Of a stretch of 64,000 nt of DNA, positions 54,007 to 62,928 are shown piece after piece. The notes beneath the pieces were generated by a model that was not told the origin of the DNA, made no database searches, and was given only the letters and a program-made list of their open reading frames with translations. The position numbers and the translations under genes were made by a program. Location: the NCBI RefSeq assembly GCF_017696055.1, contig NZ_JAAORG010000001.1, forward strand, positions 620,001 to 684,000. The letters are read 5' to 3'. The first letter of the stretch is position 1. Each line of letters opens with the position of its first letter. This DNA comes from Prochlorococcus marinus XMU1406 (lineage in GTDB: Bacteria > Cyanobacteriota > Cyanobacteriia > PCC-6307 > Cyanobiaceae).

Positions 54007-55178
54007 TGATTTTTTCTTTTTTAAAATTTAGAAAAATACCATTAGCTTGGTTGTTATTAACTAGGCAACCATTAAGGCTAGCAGTTGCCATAGCTGGAAT
54101 CAGTTTTGCAGGAATTTTGATGTTTATGCAATTAGGTTTTAGAGATGGTTTATTTGACACGAGCGTAACTATTCATAAACTTCTAGATGCCGATCTTGTT
54201 TTGATAAGTCCCAGATCAAAAAGTTCTATAAGCATGAGTGGATTCCCAAAAAGAAGATTAATTCAAACTCTCGCAGTAGAAGATGTTGAAAAAACTGCTC
54301 CCGTTAATCTAAATTATTTACTTTGGAGAAATCCTGAAAACCTTAAAACTAGATCAATACTTGCATTAGGTTTCAATCCCTCCGATTCACTTCTTTTAGA
54401 TAAGGGATTCTCAAAGAAAGCTTATAAATTGAGAAATCCATCAAGAGTTCTTTTTGACAAACTATCTAGACCTGAATTTGGACCGATTGAAGAATGGTTC
54501 TTATCTGAAAAAAAAGTTGAGACTGAGGTTGCTGGGAAAAGAGTAATTGTTGAGGGCCTTGTGGAGTTGGGACCATCTTTTGGTGCAGATGGTAATTTGA
54601 TAACTAGTCGAGAAACCTTCTTAAGACTTTTTCCTGCTAATCCTCCTGGCAGTATAGAAATTGGTTTGGTAAAGCTAAAAAAAGGATCTGATCCTGAATT
54701 GATTTCAAGGATATTAAATAACTCACTCCCAAATGATGTTAGGGTTCTTACAAAAAATCAATTTATAGAATTTGAGAAGAATTATTGGAAAAATAGTACT
54801 GCAATAGGTTTTATATTTAGTTTGGGAGCATTGATGGGTTTCGTTGTAGGGTGTGTGGTTGTTTATCAAATTCTTTATAGTGACGTTACAGATCACCTCC
54901 CAGAGTACGCCACCTTATTGGCAATGGGGTATAGACTTAAGTCCCTTTTCTTTGTTGTAGCTAGAGAGGGGGTTTTGTTGGCATTGTTTGGTTATTTACC
55001 TGCTTATTTCTCTGGTCAAATACTTTATTCAGTTATAAGAAGTTCTACTAAACTCCCAATAATAATGGACGCAGATAAAACTATTTTAATTTTCGTATTA
55101 GTTTTAGTTATGTGTATGGGGTCCGCCGCTGTTGCGATGCGTAAATTAGTTGACGCTGATCCTGCCGAAATTTTTTAA
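54006..55178 (+). CDS. devC: DevC-like ABC exporter permease (FtsX/MacB type)
   Basis: 390 residues with four spans: one after LLTRQPLRLAVAIAGISF, a large periplasmic loop, and three in the C-terminal third ending ADPAEIF. Family DevC. Works with DevB and DevA; in heterocyst formers this exporter moves glycolipids, but the substrate here is unknown. Confidence 0.9.
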   Translation: MIFSFLKFRKIPLAWLLLTRQPLRLAVAIAGISFAGILMFMQLGFRDGLFDTSVTIHKLLDADLVLISPRSKSSISMSGFPKRRLIQTLAVEDVEKTAPVNLNYLLWRNPENLKTRSILALGFNPSDSLLLDKGFSKKAYKLRNPSRVLFDKLSRPEFGPIEEWFLSEKKVETEVAGKRVIVEGLVELGPSFGADGNLITSRETFLRLFPANPPGSIEIGLVKLKKGSDPELISRILNNSLPNDVRVLTKNQFIEFEKNYWKNSTAIGFIFSLGALMGFVVGCVVVYQILYSDVTDHLPEYATLLAMGYRLKSLFFVVAREGVLLALFGYLPAYFSGQILYSVIRSSTKLPIIMDADKTILIFVLVLVMCMGSAAVAMRKLVDADPAEIF

Positions 55179-55191
55179 CAATTGAAGATAA

Positions 55192-55920
55192 ATGGTTAAA
55201 GCTAATAAATCAAAAAATAATGTTAAAAACTTTAAAACAGTCTCAATAAATAATTTGAGTCACTTTTATGGAAAAAATGAGAATAAAAAAAAAGTTCTTA
55301 ATGACGTAAATTTAAATATTGATAAAGGAGAGTTGGTTCTTTTGAAAGGACCTTCTGGATGTGGTAAAACTACTCTTTTAACATTAATTGGTGCCTTGAG
55401 AACCTGTCAAAGTGGAGATTTAACTGTATTAAATAATCAGTTAAATGGAGCATCAAGGAAAACTCGTCAGATTCTTAGAAGAAGTATTGGAATGATTTTT
55501 CAAGGTCACAATCTTCTGAGATGTTTAACAGCAGAACAAAATGTCCAGATGGGCGCCGATTTAATAAAAGGTTTAACGTATTTGCAAAGACGTGAAATAG
55601 CACGGAATTGGTTGTCAGCAGTAGGATTAGAAGAACATCATAAAAAGTTGCCAAATGACTTATCTGGTGGACAGAAACAGAGAGTAGCAATTGCTCGAGC
55701 TTTATCTGCTAACCCAAAACTTTTATTAGCTGATGAGCCCACTTCTGCTTTAGATAGCGTCACAGGAAGAGAAATAGTAACCCTTTTAAGGAAACTAGCA
55801 AAAGAGCAAAATTGTTCTGTACTTATGGTGACGCATGATCCAAGAATTTCTGATATGGCTGATAGGATATTAAATATGGAAGATGGTAAAATATATAGTG
55901 CTCATAGTGAGCTAATATAA
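55192..55920 (+). CDS. devA: DevA-like ABC exporter ATPase
   Basis: 242 residues. Walker A GPSGCGKTT, Q-loop FQGHNLL, signature LSGGQKQRVAIARAL, Walker B LLLADEPTSALD and H-loop VTHDPR. Third gene of the devBCA operon, 13 bp after devC. Confidence 0.93.
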   Translation: MVKANKSKNNVKNFKTVSINNLSHFYGKNENKKKVLNDVNLNIDKGELVLLKGPSGCGKTTLLTLIGALRTCQSGDLTVLNNQLNGASRKTRQILRRSIGMIFQGHNLLRCLTAEQNVQMGADLIKGLTYLQRREIARNWLSAVGLEEHHKKLPNDLSGGQKQRVAIARALSANPKLLLADEPTSALDSVTGREIVTLLRKLAKEQNCSVLMVTHDPRISDMADRILNMEDGKIYSAHSELI

Positions 55921-55938
55921 TTAAAAGTTAAAAATTTT

Positions 55939-56088
55939 ATGTCTAAGAGAAGGAATCTAAAAAAAGAAAAGCAGGAACGTAATAGAGCCTATGCTAGAAA
56001 ATTCAAAAAAAGGAAATTAAGAACAGATGGAAGACCTGATGGTGGAAACGTTACAGGTACAGCAAATAATGGCGGTGCAGCTGATTAG
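55939..56088 (+). CDS. Small basic conserved protein
   Basis: 49 residues: strongly basic start (MSKRRNLKKEKQERNRAYAR) and a glycine/asparagine tail (GGNVTGTANNGGAAD). Composition suggests an RNA- or ribosome-associated protein; no family name recalled. 18 bp after devA. Confidence 0.6.
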   Translation: MSKRRNLKKEKQERNRAYARKFKKRKLRTDGRPDGGNVTGTANNGGAAD

Positions 56089-56148
56089 GGAATATTTTTA
56101 TTTTTATCTTTTGGATTTCAATATTTTATGCATATTTAAGACATAATC

Positions 56149-57060
56149 ATGAATGTAAGTATTGTTATACCGACTTACAATAGATTACCTATATTAGAGA
56201 AATGTCTATTTGCGCTTGAGAATCAAAAATTAAATACAAATATCAGTAATTATGAAGTAATAGTAGTTGATGATGGATCTACTGATGGGACAACCTCATG
56301 GATAAATAAAAACAAAGCTAATCTCCCACACGTTATTCTATTTCAGCAAAAACATGGAGGGCCTGCACTTGGAAGAAATCTGGGAGTAATTAAATCAAAA
56401 TATGAAATTATTATATTTATTGATAGTGATCTTATTGTTTTAGACAATTTTATAAATTGCCACCTAGAAAAATTACTTGCCTCTTGGAGAAAAAATGATA
56501 AAAAATGTTTTACCTATGGCTCGGTAGTCAATACATCTAATTTTTTAAATCCTCAGAGTGAAAAACATAAAATAATGGACACTTCTTTTGCATACTTTGC
56601 TACTGGGAATGTAGCGATATCAAAAGAATTGATTTTAAGTGTGGGATTATTTGATACTTCTTTTAGTCTTTACGGTTGGGAGGATTTAGAACTTGGAGAA
56701 AGACTAAAAAAAATTGGGACAAAATTAATTAAATGCCCAAATGCAGTAGGTTTTCATTGGCATCCGCCATTTAATTGCGAACAAATAGATTCATTAATAG
56801 CTCAAGAAAAAGAGAGAGCAAAAATGGCTTTAGTGTTTTACAAGAAACACCCAAATTTAAGGGTTAGATTTATGATTCAATTAACTCCTCTCCATAATTT
56901 ACTTTGGCAAATTCTTTGCTTGGGAGGACTAATCAGTGTTGATAGAATCCTTCCTTTATTGAGATTCTTAGTACATATAAGAAGAAATAGACTTGCACTT
57001 GAGATACTTAGGATCCCTTTAAATATGATTTACATTAAACAATTAACCAAATCAAGATAA
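56149..57060 (+). CDS. Family 2 glycosyltransferase
   Basis: 303 residues. GT-A fold start VSIVIPTYNRLPILEKCL, VVDDGSTDGT, the DSD metal motif in IIFIDSDLIV, and FSLYGWEDLELGERLKK for acceptor binding. No transmembrane segment is clear. Acceptor unknown. Confidence 0.9.
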   Translation: MNVSIVIPTYNRLPILEKCLFALENQKLNTNISNYEVIVVDDGSTDGTTSWINKNKANLPHVILFQQKHGGPALGRNLGVIKSKYEIIIFIDSDLIVLDNFINCHLEKLLASWRKNDKKCFTYGSVVNTSNFLNPQSEKHKIMDTSFAYFATGNVAISKELILSVGLFDTSFSLYGWEDLELGERLKKIGTKLIKCPNAVGFHWHPPFNCEQIDSLIAQEKERAKMALVFYKKHPNLRVRFMIQLTPLHNLLWQILCLGGLISVDRILPLLRFLVHIRRNRLALEILRIPLNMIYIKQLTKSR

Positions 57061-57112
57061 AAAACTTTTAGAAATACACATCACTTGCTAAGATAGTTGA
57101 AATAAATTTCAC

Positions 57113-57180
57113 ATATCTGACAGTTTCGGGTGAATTATTAATATTAATTCCCCGTCAGATAGAGGCTAACCCGAAACCCT
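57113..57180 (+). promoter_or_regulatory. rpsB leader with interleaved stems (possible pseudoknot)
   Basis: ATCTGAC (57115-57121) pairs with GTCAGAT (57154-57160), and GTTTCGGGT (57123-57131) pairs with ACCCGAAAC (57169-57177). The order is 5'A-5'B-3'A-3'B, so both stems together form a pseudoknot. GAATTA/TAATTC (57132-57150) makes a further hairpin inside. CCTTTTT follows 13 bp before the rpsB ATG. Fits an autoregulatory ribosomal-protein leader; not proven. Confidence 0.55.
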
Positions 57181-57189
57181 TTTTAAATT

Positions 57190-57894
57190 ATGGCTGTTGT
57201 ATCACTATCAGAAATGATGGAAGCTGGTGCTCATTTTGGGCATCAAACTAGACGTTGGAATCCCAAGATGTCTAAGTATATATATTGCGCTAGAAATGGA
57301 GTTCATATTATTGATCTTGTAAAAACAGCATTGTGTATGAACAATGCATATAAATGGACGAGAAACGCTGCAAAAAGCGGTAAACGTTTCCTATTTGTCG
57401 GGACAAAAAAACAAGCTTCAGATGTAGTCGCTCAGGAAGCTTCACGCTGTGGAGCTGCATATGTAAATCAAAGATGGCTTGGAGGGATGTTGACTAATTG
57501 GACAACAATGAAGGCTAGGATTGAAAGATTAAAGGATCTAGAAAGAATGGAAAGTAGTGGTTCAATAGCAATGAGGCCTAAAAAAGAAGCTGCAGTATTA
57601 AGGAGAGAACTTGAAAGATTACAAAAATACTTAGGTGGACTTAAGGGTATGAGAAGATTACCAGATGTAGTTGTATTGGTTGATCAGAGAAGAGAATCTA
57701 ATGCAGTATTAGAAGCTAGAAAATTAGATATCTCATTAGTATCAATGTTAGATACAAATTGCGATCCGGATTTGTGTGAAGTTCCAATTCCTTGTAACGA
57801 TGATGCCGTTAGATCTGTGCAACTTATTTTAGGAAGACTTGCAGATGCCATAAATGAGGGTAGAAAGGGCTCTAATGCCGAAAGAAAAAATTAA
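57190..57894 (+). CDS. rpsB: 30S ribosomal protein S2
   Basis: 234 residues. [41 protein letters not shown] and [18 protein letters not shown] are textbook S2 blocks. Followed by tsf, the standard bacterial order. Preceded by a structured leader. Confidence 0.98.
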   Translation: MAVVSLSEMMEAGAHFGHQTRRWNPKMSKYIYCARNGVHIIDLVKTALCMNNAYKWTRNAAKSGKRFLFVGTKKQASDVVAQEASRCGAAYVNQRWLGGMLTNWTTMKARIERLKDLERMESSGSIAMRPKKEAAVLRRELERLQKYLGGLKGMRRLPDVVVLVDQRRESNAVLEARKLDISLVSMLDTNCDPDLCEVPIPCNDDAVRSVQLILGRLADAINEGRKGSNAERKN

Positions 57895-57902
57895 ATTCTA
57901 AT

Positions 57903-57942
57903 TTAAAACTTACTATTCACTATTAAAACTTACTATTCACTA
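57903..57942. repeat. Two tandem 20-bp repeats between rpsB and tsf
   Basis: TTAAAACTTACTATTCACTA occurs twice without gap (57903-57922, 57923-57942), then a T run. Probably replication slippage in the spacer; a T-rich end gives little hairpin potential. Confidence 0.85.
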
Positions 57943-57958
57943 TTTTTTATTACTTCAA

Positions 57959-58615
57959 ATGGGAAACATTACAGCAAAACTTGTAAAAGATCTTAGAGAC
58001 AAAACTGGCGCAGGAATGATGGACTGCAAAAAAGCACTTAACGAAACTGAAGGAAATCTAGATAAAGCTTTGGAATGGTTAAGAAAGAAAGGCATAGCTA
58101 GTGCTGAAAAGAAATCGGGAAGAGTAGCGGCCGAAGGGTCAATTGGTAGTTATATACATACTGGATCAAGAGTCGGAGTTTTACTAGAGTTAAATTGTGA
58201 AACTGATTTCGTTGCTAGAGGTGATATATTCCAATCTCTATTGAAAGATGTCTCAATGCAAGTAGCAGCATGCCCAAATGTTGAATATGTATCAATTGAT
58301 GAAATACCAGAAGATGTTGTGGAAAAAGAAAAGCAGATTGAAATGGGTAGGGATGATTTATCTGGAAAACCAGAACAAATTAAAGAAAAAATAGTTGGAG
58401 GGAGAATAGCAAAAAGGCTTAATGAGCTTGTTTTGCTTTCACAACCCTACATTAAAGATAGTTCTCTAACAGTTGAGGATCTTGTTAAACAAGCAGCTGC
58501 AAAAATTGGGGAAAATATCAAAGTAAGACGCTTTACAAGATATACATTGGGTGAAGGTATTGAAAAAAATCAGATGGACTTTGCTGAAGAGGTCGCATCA
58601 ATGCAAACAAACTAG
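57959..58615 (+). CDS. tsf: Translation elongation factor Ts
   Basis: 218 residues, guanine-nucleotide exchange factor for EF-Tu. [16 protein letters not shown], the EF-Tu contact TDFVARGD and the shortened C-terminal domain typical of cyanobacterial EF-Ts are present. ATG 57961 region: start at 57961 codes [12 protein letters not shown]. Confidence 0.97.
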   Translation: MGNITAKLVKDLRDKTGAGMMDCKKALNETEGNLDKALEWLRKKGIASAEKKSGRVAAEGSIGSYIHTGSRVGVLLELNCETDFVARGDIFQSLLKDVSMQVAACPNVEYVSIDEIPEDVVEKEKQIEMGRDDLSGKPEQIKEKIVGGRIAKRLNELVLLSQPYIKDSSLTVEDLVKQAAAKIGENIKVRRFTRYTLGEGIEKNQMDFAEEVASMQTN

Positions 58616-58619
58616 TCAC

Positions 58620-59705
58620 TTGAATGATTTGAATAATTTCAATAATTACACAGATATAGATAAAATTAATTCTCAATTAGAGAGAGCAGACATACAAAAA
58701 AGAATATTAACTAGAAATATCTATAGGGAATATGAACTTTATCTTAATCTAGTAAGAGATCTACTTTTCATCTCTGTAGAAAAAGGCCTTAATCAAATAT
58801 ATAGTTATCCAACAATTAATGATAATTTCTTAAATGAAAATGAATTCTATATTCTTTTTGAAGAAAAAATAAGTAAATTAATATTTACGAATCTGCCCTT
58901 TTTAACAGTAGAACAATTAAAGATAAATGAAATTGAAAAAAATATAAATAATGAAATTAATTTTACTATTTTTGATAGTTCCACAAAAATAAAGGATGAT
59001 CAAAAAGAAAAATTTCAATATGAAGATGGTTTTCAATTAAAAGAACCCACTCATTTCGAGATTACTGAAGACTTTGCAAATACTTCTGAATATTATCAAG
59101 CTCATAATTATGAGAGATTCGTATCACTTGATTTAGATAATAACCACCATAATAATTATTTATCTAAAAACAATATTTTTGAAAATCTAGGAGTTGAAAA
59201 AAAATTTATTTCCTCCTTACTTGAATTAATAGGAGAAGAAAAGGTGGAAAACCCAAGATATCAAGAAAAAGAAAATATCAATCAAATAGATAATTTACCA
59301 AAAAACCAGATTCTTAATAATTTTGATTTAATAGATAAGTCATTGGAAAATTTACTATTGAATCTTTCATATAAGATCAACCAAGAATTATTCAAGGCAA
59401 ATCTAATAAAAAAGATGATATCTAAAGATTCCTTTGATTACTTAGTAGGCAAAAATTTTATGATAAAACATCCATATCCTTTTGTTATTAATTTCGAATT
59501 AAACTTAAATCGGTCATCATTAATCGGCAATAATTTTCCAAGCATTATTTTCTTCAATATATCTACTGTTGAGTTAGAGTTTAAAAATTTAAATCTTTCT
59601 ATTCAAAGGAACAAAATAAATGAGCTAAAAAATCAATTTCAGCGTTTGATTAAAAAAGAGACATATTGGAGGCAAAAAGAAATAACTTTGAATAAGATAC
59701 GTTGA
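58620..59705 (+). CDS. Conserved hypothetical protein between tsf and recG
   Basis: 361 residues counted from TTG 58620, 4 bp after the tsf stop; an earlier ATG at 58551 would lie inside tsf. Asparagine-rich and acidic, with a DUF-like C-terminal part (PYPFVINFELNLNRSSLIG, NQFQRLIKKETYWRQKEI). Conserved position in picocyanobacteria as I recall; function unknown. Confidence 0.7.
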   Translation: MNDLNNFNNYTDIDKINSQLERADIQKRILTRNIYREYELYLNLVRDLLFISVEKGLNQIYSYPTINDNFLNENEFYILFEEKISKLIFTNLPFLTVEQLKINEIEKNINNEINFTIFDSSTKIKDDQKEKFQYEDGFQLKEPTHFEITEDFANTSEYYQAHNYERFVSLDLDNNHHNNYLSKNNIFENLGVEKKFISSLLELIGEEKVENPRYQEKENINQIDNLPKNQILNNFDLIDKSLENLLLNLSYKINQELFKANLIKKMISKDSFDYLVGKNFMIKHPYPFVINFELNLNRSSLIGNNFPSIIFFNISTVELEFKNLNLSIQRNKINELKNQFQRLIKKETYWRQKEITLNKIR

Positions 59706-59727
59706 AAAAATAACTCTTTTTTCAAAT

Positions 59728-62184
59728 GTGACTATTAGCGAGAATAATAATAAATTAATTAAAGATTGGATAAGACCTCTTCAAAAATCTCTTACTATTG
59801 AAACTGAAAACAAATTTATTAATACTTTAGGAAGAGAAAAATATTTTAATGATTATTTGCATGAATCATTAAAAAAACTAGATAATCTAAATCTCTCAGA
59901 CGAATATTTAAGTATATTTTATGAATTTTCTAAAAAATATAATGAATATAATAAATTAGATGAAAATCAAAGAAAAAGATTAATTATAGATACGAGAAAA
60001 AATCTTTATAAACTAGGTAAAACTCTAGAAATAGAAAGTTCTGATAATATTTCTAATAATGTTTTTCTGAATAAAGCTGATTCAAGTTTGTCAATTGATG
60101 CAGATATTTCATTAATAAAAAATGTAGGAAAAGTTTATAAAAATAAGCTTAATGAATTAGGGATATTTCATATAAAAGATCTAATTAATTATTTCCCACG
60201 AACATATCTAGACTATACGAATAGAGTCAAGATAATAAATTTAAAACCAGATAATTTATACACGTGCATCGCAAACGTTAAAAGATTTTATATTCATAAG
60301 AGTAAAAAAAATAGTAATTTATCAATAATGAATATTGTAGTTTCTGATGAAACGTCTTCAATAAAGGTTACAAAATTTTTTTTAGGAAGAAGATTTAGAT
60401 CTTACTCCTTCTTCACATCTCAAAAATCTTTGTATACTCCGGGTACCAAATTAGCTATTTCGGGTAAGGTTAAATTGACAGAGTATGGCAAAACTTTTGT
60501 AGATCCGCAGATTGAAATTCTTAAGGATAACAATGATAATTTTAATTTCTCAGGCAAAATATTACCCTTGTATTCATTAGGTGAAGCATTATCAAATATG
60601 AGTTTTATAAAACTTATGAAAAAGGTACTAATTTATGCAAAGCAATATCCAGAAATTTTAAATAAAAAGCAACTTGATTCATTATCTTTATTATCAAAAG
60701 GAGAGTCATTGATTAATATTCATTTTCCACCAACTCAACAGGCACTTATTGAGTCAAAAAAACGTTTGGTTTTTGATGAGTTATTCCTACTTCAAATAAA
60801 GTTCCTACTTAGAAAAAGAAAGACGAATAAAAATGTAACTTCCAAACAATTACCTCAAAAGAAATCTTTATTAAAAGAATTTTTAAATACTTTTCCTTTT
60901 GAATTAACAAAATCTCAAGATAATGTTTTAAATGAAATTAAGAAAGATTTATCTAACCCCGTACCAATGTCTAGATTGCTTCAGGGAGATGTGGGAAGCG
61001 GTAAAACCATAATTGCAATAGCGTCTCTTTTACTTGTCATTGAAAAAAACCTGCAAGGTGCATTTATGGTCCCAACTGAGGTATTGGCAGAACAGCATTA
61101 TAAAAACTTATTAAAATATTTGAACCCCCTTTTAGTTTCTGTTGAACTACTTACTGGGAATACTCCTCAAAAAAAGAGAAAAGAAATTATCTCTAATTTG
61201 AACAATGGATTAGTTGATATCCTCGTAGGTACTCATGCATTATTTGAGGATAAAGTTATCTTTAATGCATTAGGGATGGTCGTAATTGATGAACAACATA
61301 GATTTGGAGTTACTCAAAGAAATAGATTACTGAACAAAGGAGAAAATACTAACTTGTTATCAATGACAGCAACACCAATTCCAAGAACTCTTGCGCTTTC
61401 TATTTATGGTGATTTAGATGTGAGTCAAATTTCAGAACTCCCTCCTGGGAGAGTTCCTATAACAACAAAAATAATTTCAGAAGATGATTTAACTAACTTG
61501 TTTAAGATTGTTGAAGATGAGATTAATAAGGGAAAGCAAGCTTATGTCATTTTGCCACTTATAGAAGATTCAGAAAAAATGAATTTAAGTTCTGCAAAGA
61601 AAACATTCAAACATTTATCAGAAGAGGTCTTTTTTAACAAAAAAGTTGGATTATTACATGGCAAACTAAGTTCACAAGAAAAGAATGAAGTAATTAATTC
61701 TTTTTTAAAGAATGAAATTAATATATTGGTTTCAACCACAGTAATTGAGGTTGGCATTGATGTGCCTAACGCCACAATTATGATTATTTATAATTCGGAC
61801 AGATTTGGATTGTCCCAGCTACATCAATTAAGGGGGAGAGTTGGTAGAGGATCAACAAAATCTTTTTGTTATCTGGTAACCCCCGATAAAAATGGATTAG
61901 AAAATAAACGACTTTGTGTTTTGCAAAAATCTAATGATGGCTTTTATATTGCTGAAAAAGACTTGGAGCTTAGAGGACCAGGCCAGATTTTAGGATATAG
62001 ACAATCCGGATTGCCTGATTTTGTACTGGACAATTTACCTAACAATAAGTTTCTTATTGATAAGGCTCGTGAAGAGGCTATTAAGATCGTTAGTGATGAT
62101 CCTGATTTAAAAGAAAATATTGTTTTAAGGAATATACTTATTGATAATTCTGATAATAAATTCATTCATGATTTCTTAAATTGA
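59728..62184 (+). CDS. recG: ATP-dependent DNA helicase RecG
   Basis: 818 residues from GTG 59728. Helix-rich N-terminal extension, then the wedge/OB domain (LYTCIANVKRFYI), Walker A LQGDVGSGKT, DEQH box VIDEQHRFGVTQR, SMTATPIPRTLALS and QLRGRVGRG. Remodels stalled replication forks and Holliday junctions. The N-terminal extension is usual for cyanobacterial RecG. Confidence 0.96.
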   Translation: MTISENNNKLIKDWIRPLQKSLTIETENKFINTLGREKYFNDYLHESLKKLDNLNLSDEYLSIFYEFSKKYNEYNKLDENQRKRLIIDTRKNLYKLGKTLEIESSDNISNNVFLNKADSSLSIDADISLIKNVGKVYKNKLNELGIFHIKDLINYFPRTYLDYTNRVKIINLKPDNLYTCIANVKRFYIHKSKKNSNLSIMNIVVSDETSSIKVTKFFLGRRFRSYSFFTSQKSLYTPGTKLAISGKVKLTEYGKTFVDPQIEILKDNNDNFNFSGKILPLYSLGEALSNMSFIKLMKKVLIYAKQYPEILNKKQLDSLSLLSKGESLINIHFPPTQQALIESKKRLVFDELFLLQIKFLLRKRKTNKNVTSKQLPQKKSLLKEFLNTFPFELTKSQDNVLNEIKKDLSNPVPMSRLLQGDVGSGKTIIAIASLLLVIEKNLQGAFMVPTEVLAEQHYKNLLKYLNPLLVSVELLTGNTPQKKRKEIISNLNNGLVDILVGTHALFEDKVIFNALGMVVIDEQHRFGVTQRNRLLNKGENTNLLSMTATPIPRTLALSIYGDLDVSQISELPPGRVPITTKIISEDDLTNLFKIVEDEINKGKQAYVILPLIEDSEKMNLSSAKKTFKHLSEEVFFNKKVGLLHGKLSSQEKNEVINSFLKNEINILVSTTVIEVGIDVPNATIMIIYNSDRFGLSQLHQLRGRVGRGSTKSFCYLVTPDKNGLENKRLCVLQKSNDGFYIAEKDLELRGPGQILGYRQSGLPDFVLDNLPNNKFLIDKAREEAIKIVSDDPDLKENIVLRNILIDNSDNKFIHDFLN

Positions 62185-62241
62185 AAACTATCATTGTAAT
62201 TTTTGATATATATGCCACTATAAATCAATTGCAAATTTCAA

Positions 62242-62925
62242 TTGAAAATTTGGAATAAAATACCAATCAAAGATAATGGAGATAAATTAATAGCTATACC
62301 TAGCTGCCTAAAGTTTTTAGATCCCCACCCTTACTTTCATTTAGGAGCACCTTACAAAGATAAAACTTCAATTTGGAAATTAAGAGAGGAGGTAGTAAAT
62401 AGATTAGTAAAAGTAAATGATAATTTGGTATCAAAGAGTAGTTTTAACCTTTTAATTTATGACAGTTGGCGACCTTTAGAAGTCCAGGAATTTATGTTTA
62501 AAAGAGCATTTTTATTAGAGTGTGAAAAATCCGATATTGATATTTCTTTTGAAAATATAAAATCTTATCCATCCATTATAAAAAAAGTTGAAAAATTTTG
62601 GGCATATCCTTCTTATGACACTAGGTGTCCTCCCCCTCATTCAACTGGGGGTGCATTAGATGTTTGTTTATCAGATAAAGAAGGAAATCTTGTTGAAATG
62701 GGAAGTATGGTTGATCAAATGGATGAGACCTCAAATCCATATTTTTATGCAAACATAAAGAATAAAGAAGCAATTATTTGGAATAGTAGAAGAAATTTAT
62801 TAAGGGAAATTATGACTAAATTCGGATTTGCTCAACATCCTAATGAATGGTGGCATTTTAGTTATGGTGATCAATTATGGGCTTGGAAAAATAAAAAAGC
62901 AAATGCCCTTTATGGAAAAATTTAA
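62242..62925 (+). CDS. D-alanyl-D-alanine dipeptidase (VanX/DdpX-like)
   Basis: 227 residues from TTG 62242. Zinc and catalytic residues lie in YDSWRPLEVQEF, PPHSTGGALDV (SxHxxGxAxD) and NEWWHFSYG (ExxxH). No signal peptide, so cytoplasmic; probably recycles D-Ala-D-Ala from peptidoglycan rather than giving glycopeptide resistance. Confidence 0.9.
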   Translation: MKIWNKIPIKDNGDKLIAIPSCLKFLDPHPYFHLGAPYKDKTSIWKLREEVVNRLVKVNDNLVSKSSFNLLIYDSWRPLEVQEFMFKRAFLLECEKSDIDISFENIKSYPSIIKKVEKFWAYPSYDTRCPPPHSTGGALDVCLSDKEGNLVEMGSMVDQMDETSNPYFYANIKNKEAIIWNSRRNLLREIMTKFGFAQHPNEWWHFSYGDQLWAWKNKKANALYGKI

Positions 62926-62928
62926 ATT

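Noticed and set aside
58551-58619. N-terminal extension of the hypothetical gene into tsf
   Set aside because: These codons lie inside tsf in another frame; TTG 58620 just after the tsf stop is a more natural start.
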